From contig NZ_SLWX01000006.1 of NCBI RefSeq assembly GCF_004340525.1, positions 62,001-126,000 of the forward strand: a stretch of 64,000 nucleotides of DNA, given 5' to 3'. How positions within the stretch are numbered: position 1 is the stretch's first letter; every line of letters begins with the position of its first letter. Made by a program: the position numbers and the translations under genes. Origin of the DNA: Chromatocurvus halotolerans. Lineage in GTDB: Bacteria; Pseudomonadota; Gammaproteobacteria; Pseudomonadales; Halieaceae. This document shows, piece after piece, positions 1 to 9,504 of this stretch. The notes beneath the pieces are model-generated. The model saw only the letters and a list, made by a program, of their open reading frames with translations. It made no database searches and was not told the DNA's origin.

Positions 1-273
1 CTCAAGCCCTGGCAGGATGAGATAAAGCGCCTGGGAGACGATCTCGGCGACGAGCACGATCTCGCAGTGTTCACGCAGATGCTGGCTCAAAATCCGGGGG
101 ATTTCTGTTCACGTGCCAACCATGACGCGCTGCAGGAACTTTCTCGACAGCGGCGTACCCAGCTACAGATCCGGACGCTGTCGCTGGGGCAGCGGGTCTT
201 TGCGGAAAAACCAAAGCCTCTGACAAATCGTCTCAGAGCCTACTGGGCAGCGTCACTGTCCGGTTCAGCGTAA
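1..273 (+). CDS. CHAD domain protein, C-terminal part only
   Basis: Open reading frame entering from the left edge and ending in TAA at 271-273. The visible 90 residues begin LKPWQDEIKRLGDDLGDEHD, and the LGDxHD-L pattern is typical of the second half of CHAD domains, histidine-rich helical domains that bind polyphosphate granules. A CYTH gene follows 26 bases downstream; CHAD and CYTH domains are often fused or adjacent, which supports the call. The N-terminus, and so the true length and any fused domain, lies outside the window. Confidence 0.75.
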   Translation, partial: LKPWQDEIKRLGDDLGDEHDLAVFTQMLAQNPGDFCSRANHDALQELSRQRRTQLQIRTLSLGQRVFAEKPKPLTNRLRAYWAASLSGSA

Positions 274-299
274 TCGTAAGCGGCCTCGGCTGGCTGCCA

Positions 300-770
300 G
301 TGGAGATTGAGCGCAAATTTCAGATCGATCTCACTTCACTGCCGTTCGCACTGAACGATTATCCCTCGAGCGTTATCGAACAGGGCTATCTTGCTGTGAG
401 CAAAGTGGATGACCGGGAAGTGCGGCTGCGAAAACGCAATGGTGAATTTTCACTGGCCGTAAAGACCGGACAGGGCCGGATGCGTGGGGAGGGTGAAGTG
501 CCTTTATCCGCCGAGCAGTTCCAGACTCTCTGGCCATTCACCGACGGGCAGCGCATCAAGAAAACGCGCTACGCCATCCCGCTCGGCGAGCTGTCTGCAG
601 AACTGGATGTTTACCTGGGGCGCCACAGCGGGCTGGCGGTCGTCGAGGTGGAGTTCCCCGGGGAAGCCGCGGCAGACAACTTCAAGCCACCCCACTGGTT
701 CGGGGATGAGGTGACGCAAAACGCGACATACAAAAACCAGCAGCTGGCGTTACACGGTTTGCCCTGGTAG
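300..770 (+). CDS. CYTH domain protein (triphosphate tunnel metalloenzyme family)
   Basis: 156 residues, GTG start. The N-terminus MEIERKFQID carries the ExExK signature of CYTH/TTM enzymes, which bind triphosphate or polyphosphate inside a beta-barrel tunnel with divalent metal. Alternating charged strands follow (VRLRKRNGEFSLAVKTGQG near residues 41-60; AELDVYLG and VVEVEFPGE near 100-120), as expected for the tunnel walls. The length matches stand-alone CYTH proteins such as NE1496-type short-chain triphosphatases. The substrate cannot be read from sequence; inorganic triphosphatase is the usual assignment for such bacterial homologues. Adjacent to the CHAD protein and probably co-transcribed with it. 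Confidence 0.85.
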   Translation: MEIERKFQIDLTSLPFALNDYPSSVIEQGYLAVSKVDDREVRLRKRNGEFSLAVKTGQGRMRGEGEVPLSAEQFQTLWPFTDGQRIKKTRYAIPLGELSAELDVYLGRHSGLAVVEVEFPGEAAADNFKPPHWFGDEVTQNATYKNQQLALHGLPW

Positions 771-860
771 CAGCCGGGCTGAAGCCGCACCGCCTTGCCA
801 CTGAATGCGTCAATCGGGTACCTTCCGGACTGCCCCTCAGCCACCCGAGATTCCCAAACG

Positions 861-3800
861 ATGCCCACCCTTCTACGACCAAGCCTGCAGTGGTTTTGCG
901 CAATGTCTCTGGCGGCCGGCGTAAACGCCGCGGAACTGCACATCGACGTGCAGAAAAAAGTGCTGGATAACGGTGTCACGGTGCTGGTCTGGGAGCGGGA
1001 GTCTGCAGGCCGCGTCGGCGCGCGCAGCTTTTACAAGGTAGACATTGCCGCCGAGCGACCCGGCACCGTCGGACTGGTGCACATGCTGGAGCATCACCTG
1101 TTCAAGGGCGACGATATCGCCGGCACCCGGGACTGGGAGAAAGAGCGCGCCGTCGCAGCGCGCGTCGAGACGCTGGCGCGGCGGGTCACCGACGCGAAGA
1201 ACAGCCAGCGCCAGTGCCTGCTGCAGCGAGACGTTTTCGCCGAACTGGAGAACGACTGCAGCACCCCGGAACTTGACGCCCTGCGAGCCGAACTCGCAAG
1301 AGCGGCCGATGCACAGAATGAACTGGCGGAAATTGAATGGTATTTCGGTGCCATTCAGGCGGCCGGGGGAACGGGCACCACCGCGTCCACGGGACGCGAC
1401 TGGATGAAGTTCGATGTGGATCTGCCGGCCAACAAGCTGGAGCTGTTCATGTGGGCCGAGCGCTCGCGCGTGGAAAACCCGGTATTCCGGCATTTCGAGC
1501 CGGAGAAGGAAGTCGTTGTCGATCAGATTCGCCGCTACGACAATAACCCCGACGGCAAATTCAACCGTGTTCTGCGCTCAATGACCTACGACGCCCATCC
1601 CTATGGCTGGGCACACTGGTTCAGCGATCTGACCCAGGCCACGCGCGAGGATCACTGGGAAATTTTCTACAAGTATTTCATCCCGCAGAATCTGGTGCTG
1701 GTTGTTGTCGGTGACGTCGAGGCCGAGCAGGTCTACGACATGGCAGAGGACTACTTCGGCAGCTGGCAACCCGTGCGACCGTCGCCACGACTGCGCACCG
1801 TCGAGCCCGAGCCTATTGGACAGAAACGCCTCGCTGTCACCGCGGCAGCGGGACCGGCGGTAGCGATCAACGTGCCGATGCCCGCGGTCGGGCATGCCGA
1901 TGCACCGGTATTCGATCTCCTGGCCGAACTGCTCGGTGGTCCACGCGGACAACTCGCGGCGCGTCTGGTGGACGAGGAACGGCTGGCGACCGAGGCCTCC
2001 GCCTCGGCGTGGACGTCCAAATACCCGTCACATTTTGCCATGCAGGTGAAGGCCCGGGACAATTCGCAGCTGGATGCTGTTGAAGCCGGTATCAACGCGG
2101 TCCTCGCCGACATTGCCGCGGGCGCCATCGATGACGCGCAACTGCAGGCAGCCTCGGATCGGCTTGTCCTGACACTCGCACAGAATCTCGAGGAGATCGG
2201 CCGCAGCGCGGTGACGATCGGCGCCATGGAAACGATCTACGACTGGAGCTACCTGAACACACTGCCTGAGCTCTGGGCATCGGTGAGCAAGGCCGACCTG
2301 CAGCGCGTCATCCAGCGTTACTTCTCACCAAAGATGCAGATCGTCGGGCACCTGCAGCGCGACAGCGAGAAAGAGCTCGCAAAAAAGGCGACAGGCAGCG
2401 ATCTGGAATTCGCCAGCCTGAATACCGTTCGCCCCGGCCACTGGCCGGTTGGTGGCCCGGTGGATGAGTTCTTCCTCGCCGACATGGAACGCGGCGCAGC
2501 GACCCGCGAGCAGCGCGAACGCCAGGGCACCGACACGCGAAAATTCCGAGAGACCGGAATTCTCGGCCTGGCCGACACACGGGAAAAGCGCAGCGCTGCA
2601 GCCGCTCACGAAAGCACGCCAACAGACAATGTGCACATCGACTACGGCGAACCGCTCGCCATTGCGGAACAGCCCTGGTATGTGCCCCCCTTCATGGCGA
2701 AGCAGCGGGCGGCACGGTTTAGCGAGGCGGCGCCTACCCGGGATTATCGGGAACTGGAGTACCCCGAGACCGACTTCCGCTTCCCGGCTGAAAGCGATTA
2801 TCGGGTCGAGCTGGACAATGGCATTTCCAGCTACATCGTCGGTGAAAGCCTGCTGCCCCAGGTGCGCGTCACGGCGCTGGTCGACGCCCCGAGTCTTGCG
2901 GACCCCGAGGGCAAGGCCGGCCTTGGCTCGCTGACTGCCCAGCTGTTGCGCAAGGGCAGCGCTGGCAGGGATGCAGCGGCCATCGAGGATGCCCTTAACC
3001 GTATGGGTGCGACGCTGTCGATACAGCATGACCGCCGCAACACGCGGCTCGAAGCGGTGGCGCCGGCCGACCAGGCGCAGGCGCTGGTCTCACTTGTGGG
3101 TGAGATAGTCGCCGCACCGGCTTTCGCCGCCGCGTTTGAAGACGAGCGCGAGCGACTTGCCCTGGCGGCGGAACGCGCCGACGACAATGCCCTGTATGCA
3201 ACCCGGGCACTGTTCGATGGTGCGCTGTATGGCGACACCCACCCCATGGGTGTCCGCGAGAGCGCAACTTCCATTCGCAGTATCACGCTGGAGGATGTTC
3301 GCGCGCACCACCGCACCCATTACACCGCTGATCGTATTGCTCTGGTGATTTCCGGGGCGGTCGATCGCGAACAGGTCAGCGACACACTGCGCGGCCTCAC
3401 CGCTCTGAACGCACTGCCAACCCGGCGAGAGACCGCCACACTGGACTTTGACACACCAACGGGTCCGCAAGGACTGCAGGTTCACACCCGGCAGCTGGAC
3501 ACGCGTCAGGCCCAGGTAATGCTGGGGCATCTGGGCATCGAGGGCAGGCCTGACGATCATGCCGCCCTCGAGATCATGCACCACGTTCTGGCGGGTGGCG
3601 GTTTCGCTTCCCGCATGATGGGCCTGCTGCGTGCAGAAACCGGCATCACCTCGGCCCTGTATGGCGAGATCGAGCCAGGTCGCGGCGCTCCCAACCCCTA
3701 TGTCTGGCGTTTCGGCGGCAGGCCTGAGACGCTGGCTGAAGGGATCGGGCTTGCCCTGGAGGAAATCCGCAGACTTCGCGAAGACGGCATTACCGCTGCG

Positions 3801-4115
3801 GAATTCGAGGCCGCGCGCACCACCTTTATCGACGGCCTGATCCCCGCCTCCTACGACACCGCACACAAGATCGGCCAGCGCCTTGCGCACCGACGACTGT
3901 TTGGCCACTACGCGTATCAATCGCCGCAGTACCTGAACTACTACGCAGGCGATGCGGCACAGGTCGAGGCACTGCGAGCACTGACACTCGAGGATGTGAA
4001 CGCGGCCGCGAAGAAGTACCTCGACCCGGAAAACCTGGTCATCGCGGTGACGGGACAGCTCGATATCATACGGGATAACGCTCCCGAGACCGTTCGCAGC
4101 GCCCTGGAATGGTGA
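861..4115 (+). CDS. Exported M16 (insulinase/pitrilysin) family two-domain peptidase
   Basis: 1084 residues from the ATG at 861. A TTG start at 795 would be longer, but 861 places a signal peptide first (hydrophobic stretch ending near VNAAELH). Two M16 halves are present. The N-terminal half has the inverted zinc motif HMLEH at residues 74-78; the C-terminal half (from about residue 640) lacks it, as is usual for the partner domain. A charged helical insertion (about 90-175) separates HMLEH from the segment that normally carries the third zinc ligand. There the sequence reads EKEVVVDQIRR, with Gln222 where family members have Glu. Presumably degrades peptides in the periplasm. Monocistronic, or loosely linked to the SDR gene 43 bases downstream. 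Confidence 0.88.
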   Translation: MPTLLRPSLQWFCAMSLAAGVNAAELHIDVQKKVLDNGVTVLVWERESAGRVGARSFYKVDIAAERPGTVGLVHMLEHHLFKGDDIAGTRDWEKERAVAARVETLARRVTDAKNSQRQCLLQRDVFAELENDCSTPELDALRAELARAADAQNELAEIEWYFGAIQAAGGTGTTASTGRDWMKFDVDLPANKLELFMWAERSRVENPVFRHFEPEKEVVVDQIRRYDNNPDGKFNRVLRSMTYDAHPYGWAHWFSDLTQATREDHWEIFYKYFIPQNLVLVVVGDVEAEQVYDMAEDYFGSWQPVRPSPRLRTVEPEPIGQKRLAVTAAAGPAVAINVPMPAVGHADAPVFDLLAELLGGPRGQLAARLVDEERLATEASASAWTSKYPSHFAMQVKARDNSQLDAVEAGINAVLADIAAGAIDDAQLQAASDRLVLTLAQNLEEIGRSAVTIGAMETIYDWSYLNTLPELWASVSKADLQRVIQRYFSPKMQIVGHLQRDSEKELAKKATGSDLEFASLNTVRPGHWPVGGPVDEFFLADMERGAATREQRERQGTDTRKFRETGILGLADTREKRSAAAAHESTPTDNVHIDYGEPLAIAEQPWYVPPFMAKQRAARFSEAAPTRDYRELEYPETDFRFPAESDYRVELDNGISSYIVGESLLPQVRVTALVDAPSLADPEGKAGLGSLTAQLLRKGSAGRDAAAIEDALNRMGATLSIQHDRRNTRLEAVAPADQAQALVSLVGEIVAAPAFAAAFEDERERLALAAERADDNALYATRALFDGALYGDTHPMGVRESATSIRSITLEDVRAHHRTHYTADRIALVISGAVDREQVSDTLRGLTALNALPTRRETATLDFDTPTGPQGLQVHTRQLDTRQAQVMLGHLGIEGRPDDHAALEIMHHVLAGGGFASRMMGLLRAETGITSALYGEIEPGRGAPNPYVWRFGGRPETLAEGIGLALEEIRRLREDGITAAEFEAARTTFIDGLIPASYDTAHKIGQRLAHRRLFGHYAYQSPQYLNYYAGDAAQVEALRALTLEDVNAAAKKYLDPENLVIAVTGQLDIIRDNAPETVRSALEW

Positions 4116-4158
4116 TGCGCAACGCTACAAACCCGAACATTATGGGGTATCCGACACC

Positions 4159-4980
4159 ATGAAAACCTTCGACAACACCTGCGGTTTCATTACCGGCGGC
4201 GCATCGGGTATCGGGCTGGCGATGGCGCGGGAACTGGGCAGCCGCGGCATGTCACTGATGCTGGCAGACATTGAGGCAGATGCACTGGAGCAGGCGGCGA
4301 GCGAGTTACGCCACGCCGGCATCGAGGCGAATACGGTCGTTCTCGACGTGGGTGATCCCTCGGCTTACGAGCAGGTCGCACGGCACACACTGGAACGCCT
4401 GGGCAAGATCAATTTCCTGTTCAACAATGCCGGCGTTGGTGCCCTCTCGCCTGCGGGCCAGACACCGATTGCCGACTGGCAGTGGGTCGTGAACGTGAAT
4501 CTGCTGGGTGTTGCCTATGGCGTGGAGAACTTCCTGCCCTCCATGCTTGCTCTCGACGAGCCCTGCTTCATCATGAATACCGCCTCACTCGCCGGCCATG
4601 TCGCCAATCCCGGCTTCGGCCCCTACAACGCCACCAAGTTCGCGGTGGTGGGGTATTCCGAGAGCCTGCGACTCGAGCTTGAAAGTTCCCACGTGGGCGT
4701 GGCGGTCCTCTGTCCCGCCTGGGTAAAAACCCGCATCGCCCAGAGCGGGCGCAACCACCCGGACAACGCCAAAGCGGAAGCATCCGTTGATGGCATGAAC
4801 GCTATCGCCAGGCTGATCGAGGCAGAAGGCATCGCGGTGGAGCAGCTGATAGACCGCGCGCTCGAGGCCATGGCCGACGGCACGTTCAACGTGTTTACCC
4901 ACGCGGACTTCTGGCCCCTGGTGGAAGATCGCCTGACGCGGGTGCGCGGCGACTACCAGCGGGTTCTCAAGAGCCAATAA
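4159..4980 (+). CDS. Short-chain dehydrogenase/reductase (SDR)
   Basis: 273 residues, ATG start. Classical SDR layout: the nucleotide-binding TGxxxGIG as ITGGASGIG near residues 12-20, the NNAG motif as FNNAGVG near 90, the catalytic Ser in MNTASLAG near 140, and the YxxxK pair as YNATK near 155. An Asp in LADIEAD after the second strand suggests a preference for NAD(H), which is inference. No signal peptide, so cytoplasmic. The substrate is not predictable. It follows the M16 gene on the same strand, and a strong hairpin lies just after the stop. Confidence 0.88.
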   Translation: MKTFDNTCGFITGGASGIGLAMARELGSRGMSLMLADIEADALEQAASELRHAGIEANTVVLDVGDPSAYEQVARHTLERLGKINFLFNNAGVGALSPAGQTPIADWQWVVNVNLLGVAYGVENFLPSMLALDEPCFIMNTASLAGHVANPGFGPYNATKFAVVGYSESLRLELESSHVGVAVLCPAWVKTRIAQSGRNHPDNAKAEASVDGMNAIARLIEAEGIAVEQLIDRALEAMADGTFNVFTHADFWPLVEDRLTRVRGDYQRVLKSQ

Positions 4981-4992
4981 ACCAGAGGATCT

Positions 4993-5028
4993 GGATCGCG
5001 GAACACCGCCCCCAGGGCACCGCGATCC
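4993..5028. terminator. Hairpin between convergent genes (likely bidirectional terminator)
   Basis: A perfect 9-bp stem, GGATCGCGG (4993-5001) with CCGCGATCC (5020-5028), lies between the SDR stop at 4980 and the asparaginase stop at 5035, which face each other. No clear T-tract follows on either strand, so intrinsic termination is plausible but not certain. Confidence 0.5.
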
Positions 5029-5034
5029 GTGCAG

Positions 5035-6180
5035 TCAGTAAGCCGTGAAAATGCGCTCCAGCTCGCTGCGATCACGGGTTTTCTCCAGCGCCAGCATCAG
5101 CAGAATACGCGCCTTCTGTGGCGTCATTCGCGGTGCCGGTAACGGCGGAATCCAGGCACCTTCCCAGCGCGGGTCTCCCTCCAGTTCCGGGCAGCCTTCC
5201 CGCGCGCGCGCCGGCGCAGACTCCTCAACCGGACGCACCCTGCCGAGGCTCTCGCCTGTGGGGAAAGCCGTCACGACCGTGCTGCCCTCCCGCGCCAGCG
5301 CCACAACGGAAAGCATTTCCTGGCAACGCATGTTGGTTGCCGTGATCACAACCCCGGACGGGGGCTCGGCATACTGCGGACCCTCACCACCGGAGTAGGA
5401 AAAGACCAGATCCACCGCGGGAAGCACGGTGTCATCGGCAAGCTCGAACTCCGAGCGATGCGTATGCGGACGGGTCGGCGAGAACAGGTACTGCGGGCCT
5501 TCTGAACCCACCAGACCGATCTGGCCGGTCATGAAACCACCCATGCGCGGGTAATCCTTGCGCACGGTACGCGCCGAAAGGATGCGCTCATCCATCACCA
5601 CGAGCACCCCCTTGTCACGGGAGTCTGGCGACGCCGCCGTCTTGACAGCGGCCAGCAAATTGGCTGGCCCATCTGCGCTGGCACTGGTCGCGGGACGCTG
5701 GGCACCGACGACAATGACCGGCTTTTCCGACTGTACAGTGAGGTGCAGAAAAAACGCGGTTTCTTCCAGACGATCGGTTCCGTGGGTCACCACGATGCCG
5801 GCGAGGTCATCCGTTTCCTGCAGGCGCTGGGTGATCTGTCGCGACAGCTGCACCCACTGCTCGGGGGTAATCTTGGTGCTGGGCACATTGCTGAACTGCA
5901 GCGTGTCGATGCGCGCATGCGTTTCCAGCTCCGGGACAGAGGCGATGATCTGTGCCGCGTCCAGACTGCCCGCCCGGTATCGGGCAGGATCGTCGGGATC
6001 GTCCTGCACGCCAGCGATGGTGCCGCCCGTGGCCACAATCAATACCGTGGGCAGGTCGGCATCGTCGCTGGCTGCTGACACCATGGGCAGGCACAGCGTG
6101 AAGAGCACGATAACCAGCCGGGGAAAAGTCGCGGATCGGGCACCGGTCCTGTGACCAGTGCCCGGGACACCTGCAAACAT
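5035..6180 (-). CDS. Type II (exported) L-asparaginase family protein
   Basis: 381 residues. An N-terminal hydrophobic signal (residues 21-37, ending near VSAAS) directs export. The two asparaginase threonine signatures are visible: VLIVATGGTIAG (about 46-57) and VVTHGTDRLEET (about 129-140). The second has Arg where most enzymes have Thr or Leu after TD. The Lys of the catalytic triad is likely in ARTVRKDYPRMGG (about 209-221). Hydrolyses asparagine or related amides to the acid plus ammonia in the periplasm. Its ATG overlaps the stop of the upstream BNR gene by one base (TGATG, 6178-6182), implying translational coupling. Confidence 0.88.
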   Translation of the reverse strand: MFAGVPGTGHRTGARSATFPRLVIVLFTLCLPMVSAASDDADLPTVLIVATGGTIAGVQDDPDDPARYRAGSLDAAQIIASVPELETHARIDTLQFSNVPSTKITPEQWVQLSRQITQRLQETDDLAGIVVTHGTDRLEETAFFLHLTVQSEKPVIVVGAQRPATSASADGPANLLAAVKTAASPDSRDKGVLVVMDERILSARTVRKDYPRMGGFMTGQIGLVGSEGPQYLFSPTRPHTHRSEFELADDTVLPAVDLVFSYSGGEGPQYAEPPSGVVITATNMRCQEMLSVVALAREGSTVVTAFPTGESLGRVRPVEESAPARAREGCPELEGDPRWEGAWIPPLPAPRMTPQKARILLMLALEKTRDRSELERIFTAY

Positions 6181-9100
6181 CAGGACTGTACCTTTGTACG
6201 AACCTGCTCGAGCTGCTCAGCCAGTTCCTCGAATCGCTCCAGCGCGTCGGCGCCGGGTTCCTGGTCCGCACCGCGCAGCATGTAGCCGAGGTAGCCGATC
6301 TGATCGACCAGCATAGGCTGCATATAGGTACCCTCGGCCATGGTCAGCTCCGCCAGCGCCGCGTCAATCTGTTCTGCCCGCGCCGTGTCAGCGTCGAGGT
6401 CCTCGCGCTCCGTTTCGAGCTCATCGGTCAGTCGGCGCGCCTCAGATTGCAGTTCGACAATGCGAAGCTGCAAGGCTACCTGTGCATCGATGTGCTCCGG
6501 CGTCACGCCCTGCTCCAGAACCCGCGGATCGACAACCAGCGTGAGTGGCTGCTCCAGGACTTCATCACCGGCATGCAGGCGCAATGTGTAGTTGCCAGGG
6601 CGCGCCATCGGACCGCCGCGGAAGCGCTTGTCCTTGTCAGCGTGCCAGGCGCCACGGTGGCGCATATCCCAATGGAAGCGGTTGAGGCCCGGGTTCACCG
6701 TCAGGTCCGCGGTATCCAGGACGCGGGTTTCGTTCAGCGCCATGCTGTCCTCGACCACAGCTTCTTCCGATGCATCTTCACTGCGGAAGGCATTAACCAC
6801 CGTGCCGTCGGCTGCAACAATCTCAAGCTGCACGGCGCCGGAATACCCTTCCGGCAGCTGATAGTCGATTATCGCCGAGGGCTCCGGAAACTGCGGTATC
6901 GCCTCGGGATCATAGCCACGCATGTTCTGCCGGTAGCGCACGGTTTCCTGTGACGCGAACAGCACGGGCGTATCATCGGCCTGCGGCAGCGGCTGCTGGC
7001 TGAGAACGCTGACCTGGTCGAGCACCCAGAAGCCGCGACCCATTGTCGACAGCACCAGGTCACCGCGGTGCAGCTTGATGTCGGTGATCGGCGTTATCGG
7101 AAGGTTCTGCTGGAAGGACTGCCAGCTGCCACCATCGTCAAACGAGACGAACAGCCCGAGTTCGGTGCCCGCATACAGCAGACCCGGGCGCAGGGGATCG
7201 GCGCGCACCACGCGCACAGGATGGTCGGCGGGAATACCATTGCCGTCACTCAACAGCGTCCAGCTCTTGCCGAAGTCATCCGTACGATAGATATATGGCT
7301 TGGGATCGCCAAGCTGGTAGCGCAGGGACGTGATGTAGGCCACTGCCGGATCGTGCGGTGATGGCTCGACCGAGTCAATCCGCCCGCCAGACGGCAGGTT
7401 CCGCGGCGTAACGTCTTGCCAGCTGTCGCCGTTGTCCCGCGTTACATGTACCGGGCCATCGTTTGCGCCCACCCAGATAAGACCGGGCTCCAGCGCTGAT
7501 TCCCGCAGTGAATAGATGGTGCTGTAGAACTCCTCGCCCGTGATATCGCGTGTGATCGGACTACCGGAGATCACCTGCTTGTCCGCCTCGAAGGCCGTGA
7601 GGTCTGGTGAGATGGTCTCCCAGGTCACGCCATCATCGCGGGTACGATGCACGAACTGCGAGGCGTGATACACCGTATCCGGGTCGTGGGGAGACACATG
7701 GATGGGTGAAACGCGCTGGAAGCGATAGCGAAGATCTTTCGGGTTATGGCCGTACATATTGGCCGCGCCCACATAGTAGCTGCGCTCGGTGCCCGTGCGC
7801 TTGTCGAAGACGCCGAAACGACCCTTGCAGTTGGCATAGACAATATTGTGATTGCCGGGCTTGGGTACGGCCGGCCCGGTTTCGCAGCCGCCGGTCTCGA
7901 TCAGCCAGGCGACCGAATTCTGCACGGAGTACGGCGAGCTGCTCGGTACCGCAATCGTCGAGCCATTGTCCTGCTGCCCGGCGTAGAGCCAGTAGGGATA
8001 CTGGTCATCCACCTCTACCTGATAGACCTCTACCGTGGGCTGGTTGAACTGCGTAGACCAGCTCGCGCCATCGTTGTGTGTCACGTTGGCGCCGCCGTCA
8101 TTGGCCTGGATGAACAAGCCCGGTTCTTCAGGGTTGAACCACAGGTCATGGTTGTCGCCATGCGGCGTCGGCAACAGCTCCCAGGTATTGCCGCCATCGC
8201 GTGAGCGCGAATGGCGCACCGACATCACATGCACCTCGTCGGCATTGTGGGGATTGGCTTCCACTCTGCCGAAATAGAACGGTCGGGCGCGCAGCGTTGA
8301 TTTGCTGGAGACCTGCGTAAAACTCTCTCCCTGGTCTTCGGAACGGTAGAGTCCTCCCTCGTCGTCAGGGGCCTCCACCAGCACATAGACAATGCGCGAA
8401 TCATCGGGTGACACGGCCAGATCCATTCTGCCGATAAGACCCTGTGGCAGTCCCTTGTCGACGCGTCGCCAGCTGGCACCGCCATCGTCCGACTTGTACA
8501 GACCTCCCTCTTCCTGTTCACCGCCGCTGATAATGGTCCATGGCTTGCGCTCGGCCCTCCAGGCGGTCGCGAATACCACATCAGGGCTGCCGGGCAACAG
8601 TTCCACGTCGGCAAACCCTACCCGGTCGGACACATGCAGAACACGCTCCCAGTTACGGCCACCGTCGGTTGTCTTGTAGACACCACGCTCTTCATTGGGC
8701 GCGAAGGCGTTGCCAACCGCCGCCACCCAGACTGTATTGTTGTTGCGTGGATCAATCTCTACCGCACCGATATGGGCCGTTTTCTCCAGCCCCACATGCA
8801 TCCAGTTGCGGCCGCCATCCACAGACTTGTAGACGCCCTTGCCGGGGATCACATTACTGCGCAGACCCTCAGAGCCGGTGCCCACAAAGAGGATGTTCGA
8901 ATCGTTTTGTGAAACTGCGATCGCACCGATTGACGGAGACGCGAAGAAACCGTCAGATACGTTGTTCCAGGTCGTGCCATAGTCTGTACTTTTCCAGACG
9001 CCACCACCGGAGGCGCCGAGATAGAAGGTGCCCTGCTCCGCCACCGTTCCACCGACAGCCGTGACACGGCCACCGCGGGTGGGACCGAGGTTGCGGAACT

Positions 9101-9182
9101 CCAGTGCGTCGAGGGGTTCCGCCGCAAGCCACAGGCTGTGTAAAGCCAGAGAGGCACCGATGACAATTTTGAGGGGATTCAC
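6180..9182 (-). CDS. Exported BNR/sortilin-type beta-propeller repeat protein
   Basis: About 1000 residues from a GTG at 9182, chosen because the signal peptide VNPLKIVIGASLALHSLWLA then begins at once; ATG 9227 and TTG 9242 are in-frame alternatives. The mature start FRNLGPTRGGRVTAVGG is typical of secreted VPS10/sortilin-like repeat proteins (often annotated as glycosyl hydrolases). Many Asp-box (BNR) units of the form DGGxxW occur, for example VDGGRNWMHV and DDGGASWRRV, enough for two propellers. A helical charged tail of about 100 residues ends the protein. No catalytic residues are identifiable. Directly coupled to the asparaginase and downstream of a TonB receptor, which suggests a role in capturing or processing a polymer or peptide at the cell surface. 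Confidence 0.82.
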   Translation of the reverse strand: MNPLKIVIGASLALHSLWLAAEPLDALEFRNLGPTRGGRVTAVGGTVAEQGTFYLGASGGGVWKSTDYGTTWNNVSDGFFASPSIGAIAVSQNDSNILFVGTGSEGLRSNVIPGKGVYKSVDGGRNWMHVGLEKTAHIGAVEIDPRNNNTVWVAAVGNAFAPNEERGVYKTTDGGRNWERVLHVSDRVGFADVELLPGSPDVVFATAWRAERKPWTIISGGEQEEGGLYKSDDGGASWRRVDKGLPQGLIGRMDLAVSPDDSRIVYVLVEAPDDEGGLYRSEDQGESFTQVSSKSTLRARPFYFGRVEANPHNADEVHVMSVRHSRSRDGGNTWELLPTPHGDNHDLWFNPEEPGLFIQANDGGANVTHNDGASWSTQFNQPTVEVYQVEVDDQYPYWLYAGQQDNGSTIAVPSSSPYSVQNSVAWLIETGGCETGPAVPKPGNHNIVYANCKGRFGVFDKRTGTERSYYVGAANMYGHNPKDLRYRFQRVSPIHVSPHDPDTVYHASQFVHRTRDDGVTWETISPDLTAFEADKQVISGSPITRDITGEEFYSTIYSLRESALEPGLIWVGANDGPVHVTRDNGDSWQDVTPRNLPSGGRIDSVEPSPHDPAVAYITSLRYQLGDPKPYIYRTDDFGKSWTLLSDGNGIPADHPVRVVRADPLRPGLLYAGTELGLFVSFDDGGSWQSFQQNLPITPITDIKLHRGDLVLSTMGRGFWVLDQVSVLSQQPLPQADDTPVLFASQETVRYRQNMRGYDPEAIPQFPEPSAIIDYQLPEGYSGAVQLEIVAADGTVVNAFRSEDASEEAVVEDSMALNETRVLDTADLTVNPGLNRFHWDMRHRGAWHADKDKRFRGGPMARPGNYTLRLHAGDEVLEQPLTLVVDPRVLEQGVTPEHIDAQVALQLRIVELQSEARRLTDELETEREDLDADTARAEQIDAALAELTMAEGTYMQPMLVDQIGYLGYMLRGADQEPGADALERFEELAEQLEQVRTKVQS

Positions 9183-9504
9183 CACGGCTGTTTTCTCTTG
9201 TGTTGGGTTCAGCACAGACCGTACCATCGAAGTCACGCCCAAGACAATTATTCTTCAGGCCAACCACGCCCGCCAGCTTTACCTGCAGTCCACAAAATAT
9301 TGCGCAAGAAACACGACGATGCTGCGCGTCATTGGTAACCACGGTCGTGTGAGTGAAAACAACGGTATTCGCATCGCTGGGGGACGTGCCCGCGGCACGA
9401 GCAAGGGCGGCAGAATGGATTCCTCTTATGCTGTGGGGTCTTTGCACGCGATATTGAATAGGATGGCCCCGACTGCGCGATCACGCGCAATCGGGGCAGG
9501 CCCG
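9183..9504. other. Non-coding interval between TonB receptor and BNR gene
   Basis: About 320 bases with no convincing gene. It contains the hairpin listed at 9467-9496, which probably ends the TonB receptor transcript, and presumably the promoter of the BNR-asparaginase pair. Codon use in the short open frames here does not look coding. Confidence 0.5.
9467..9496 (-). terminator. Hairpin downstream of TonB receptor gene
   Basis: CCCCGACTGCGCG (9467-9479) pairs with CGCGCAATCGGGG (9484-9496), 13 positions with one mismatch and a 4-base loop. It lies 9 bases past the receptor stop codon on the minus strand. The tail is not a clean T-run, so this is a probable rather than certain intrinsic terminator. 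Confidence 0.5.
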
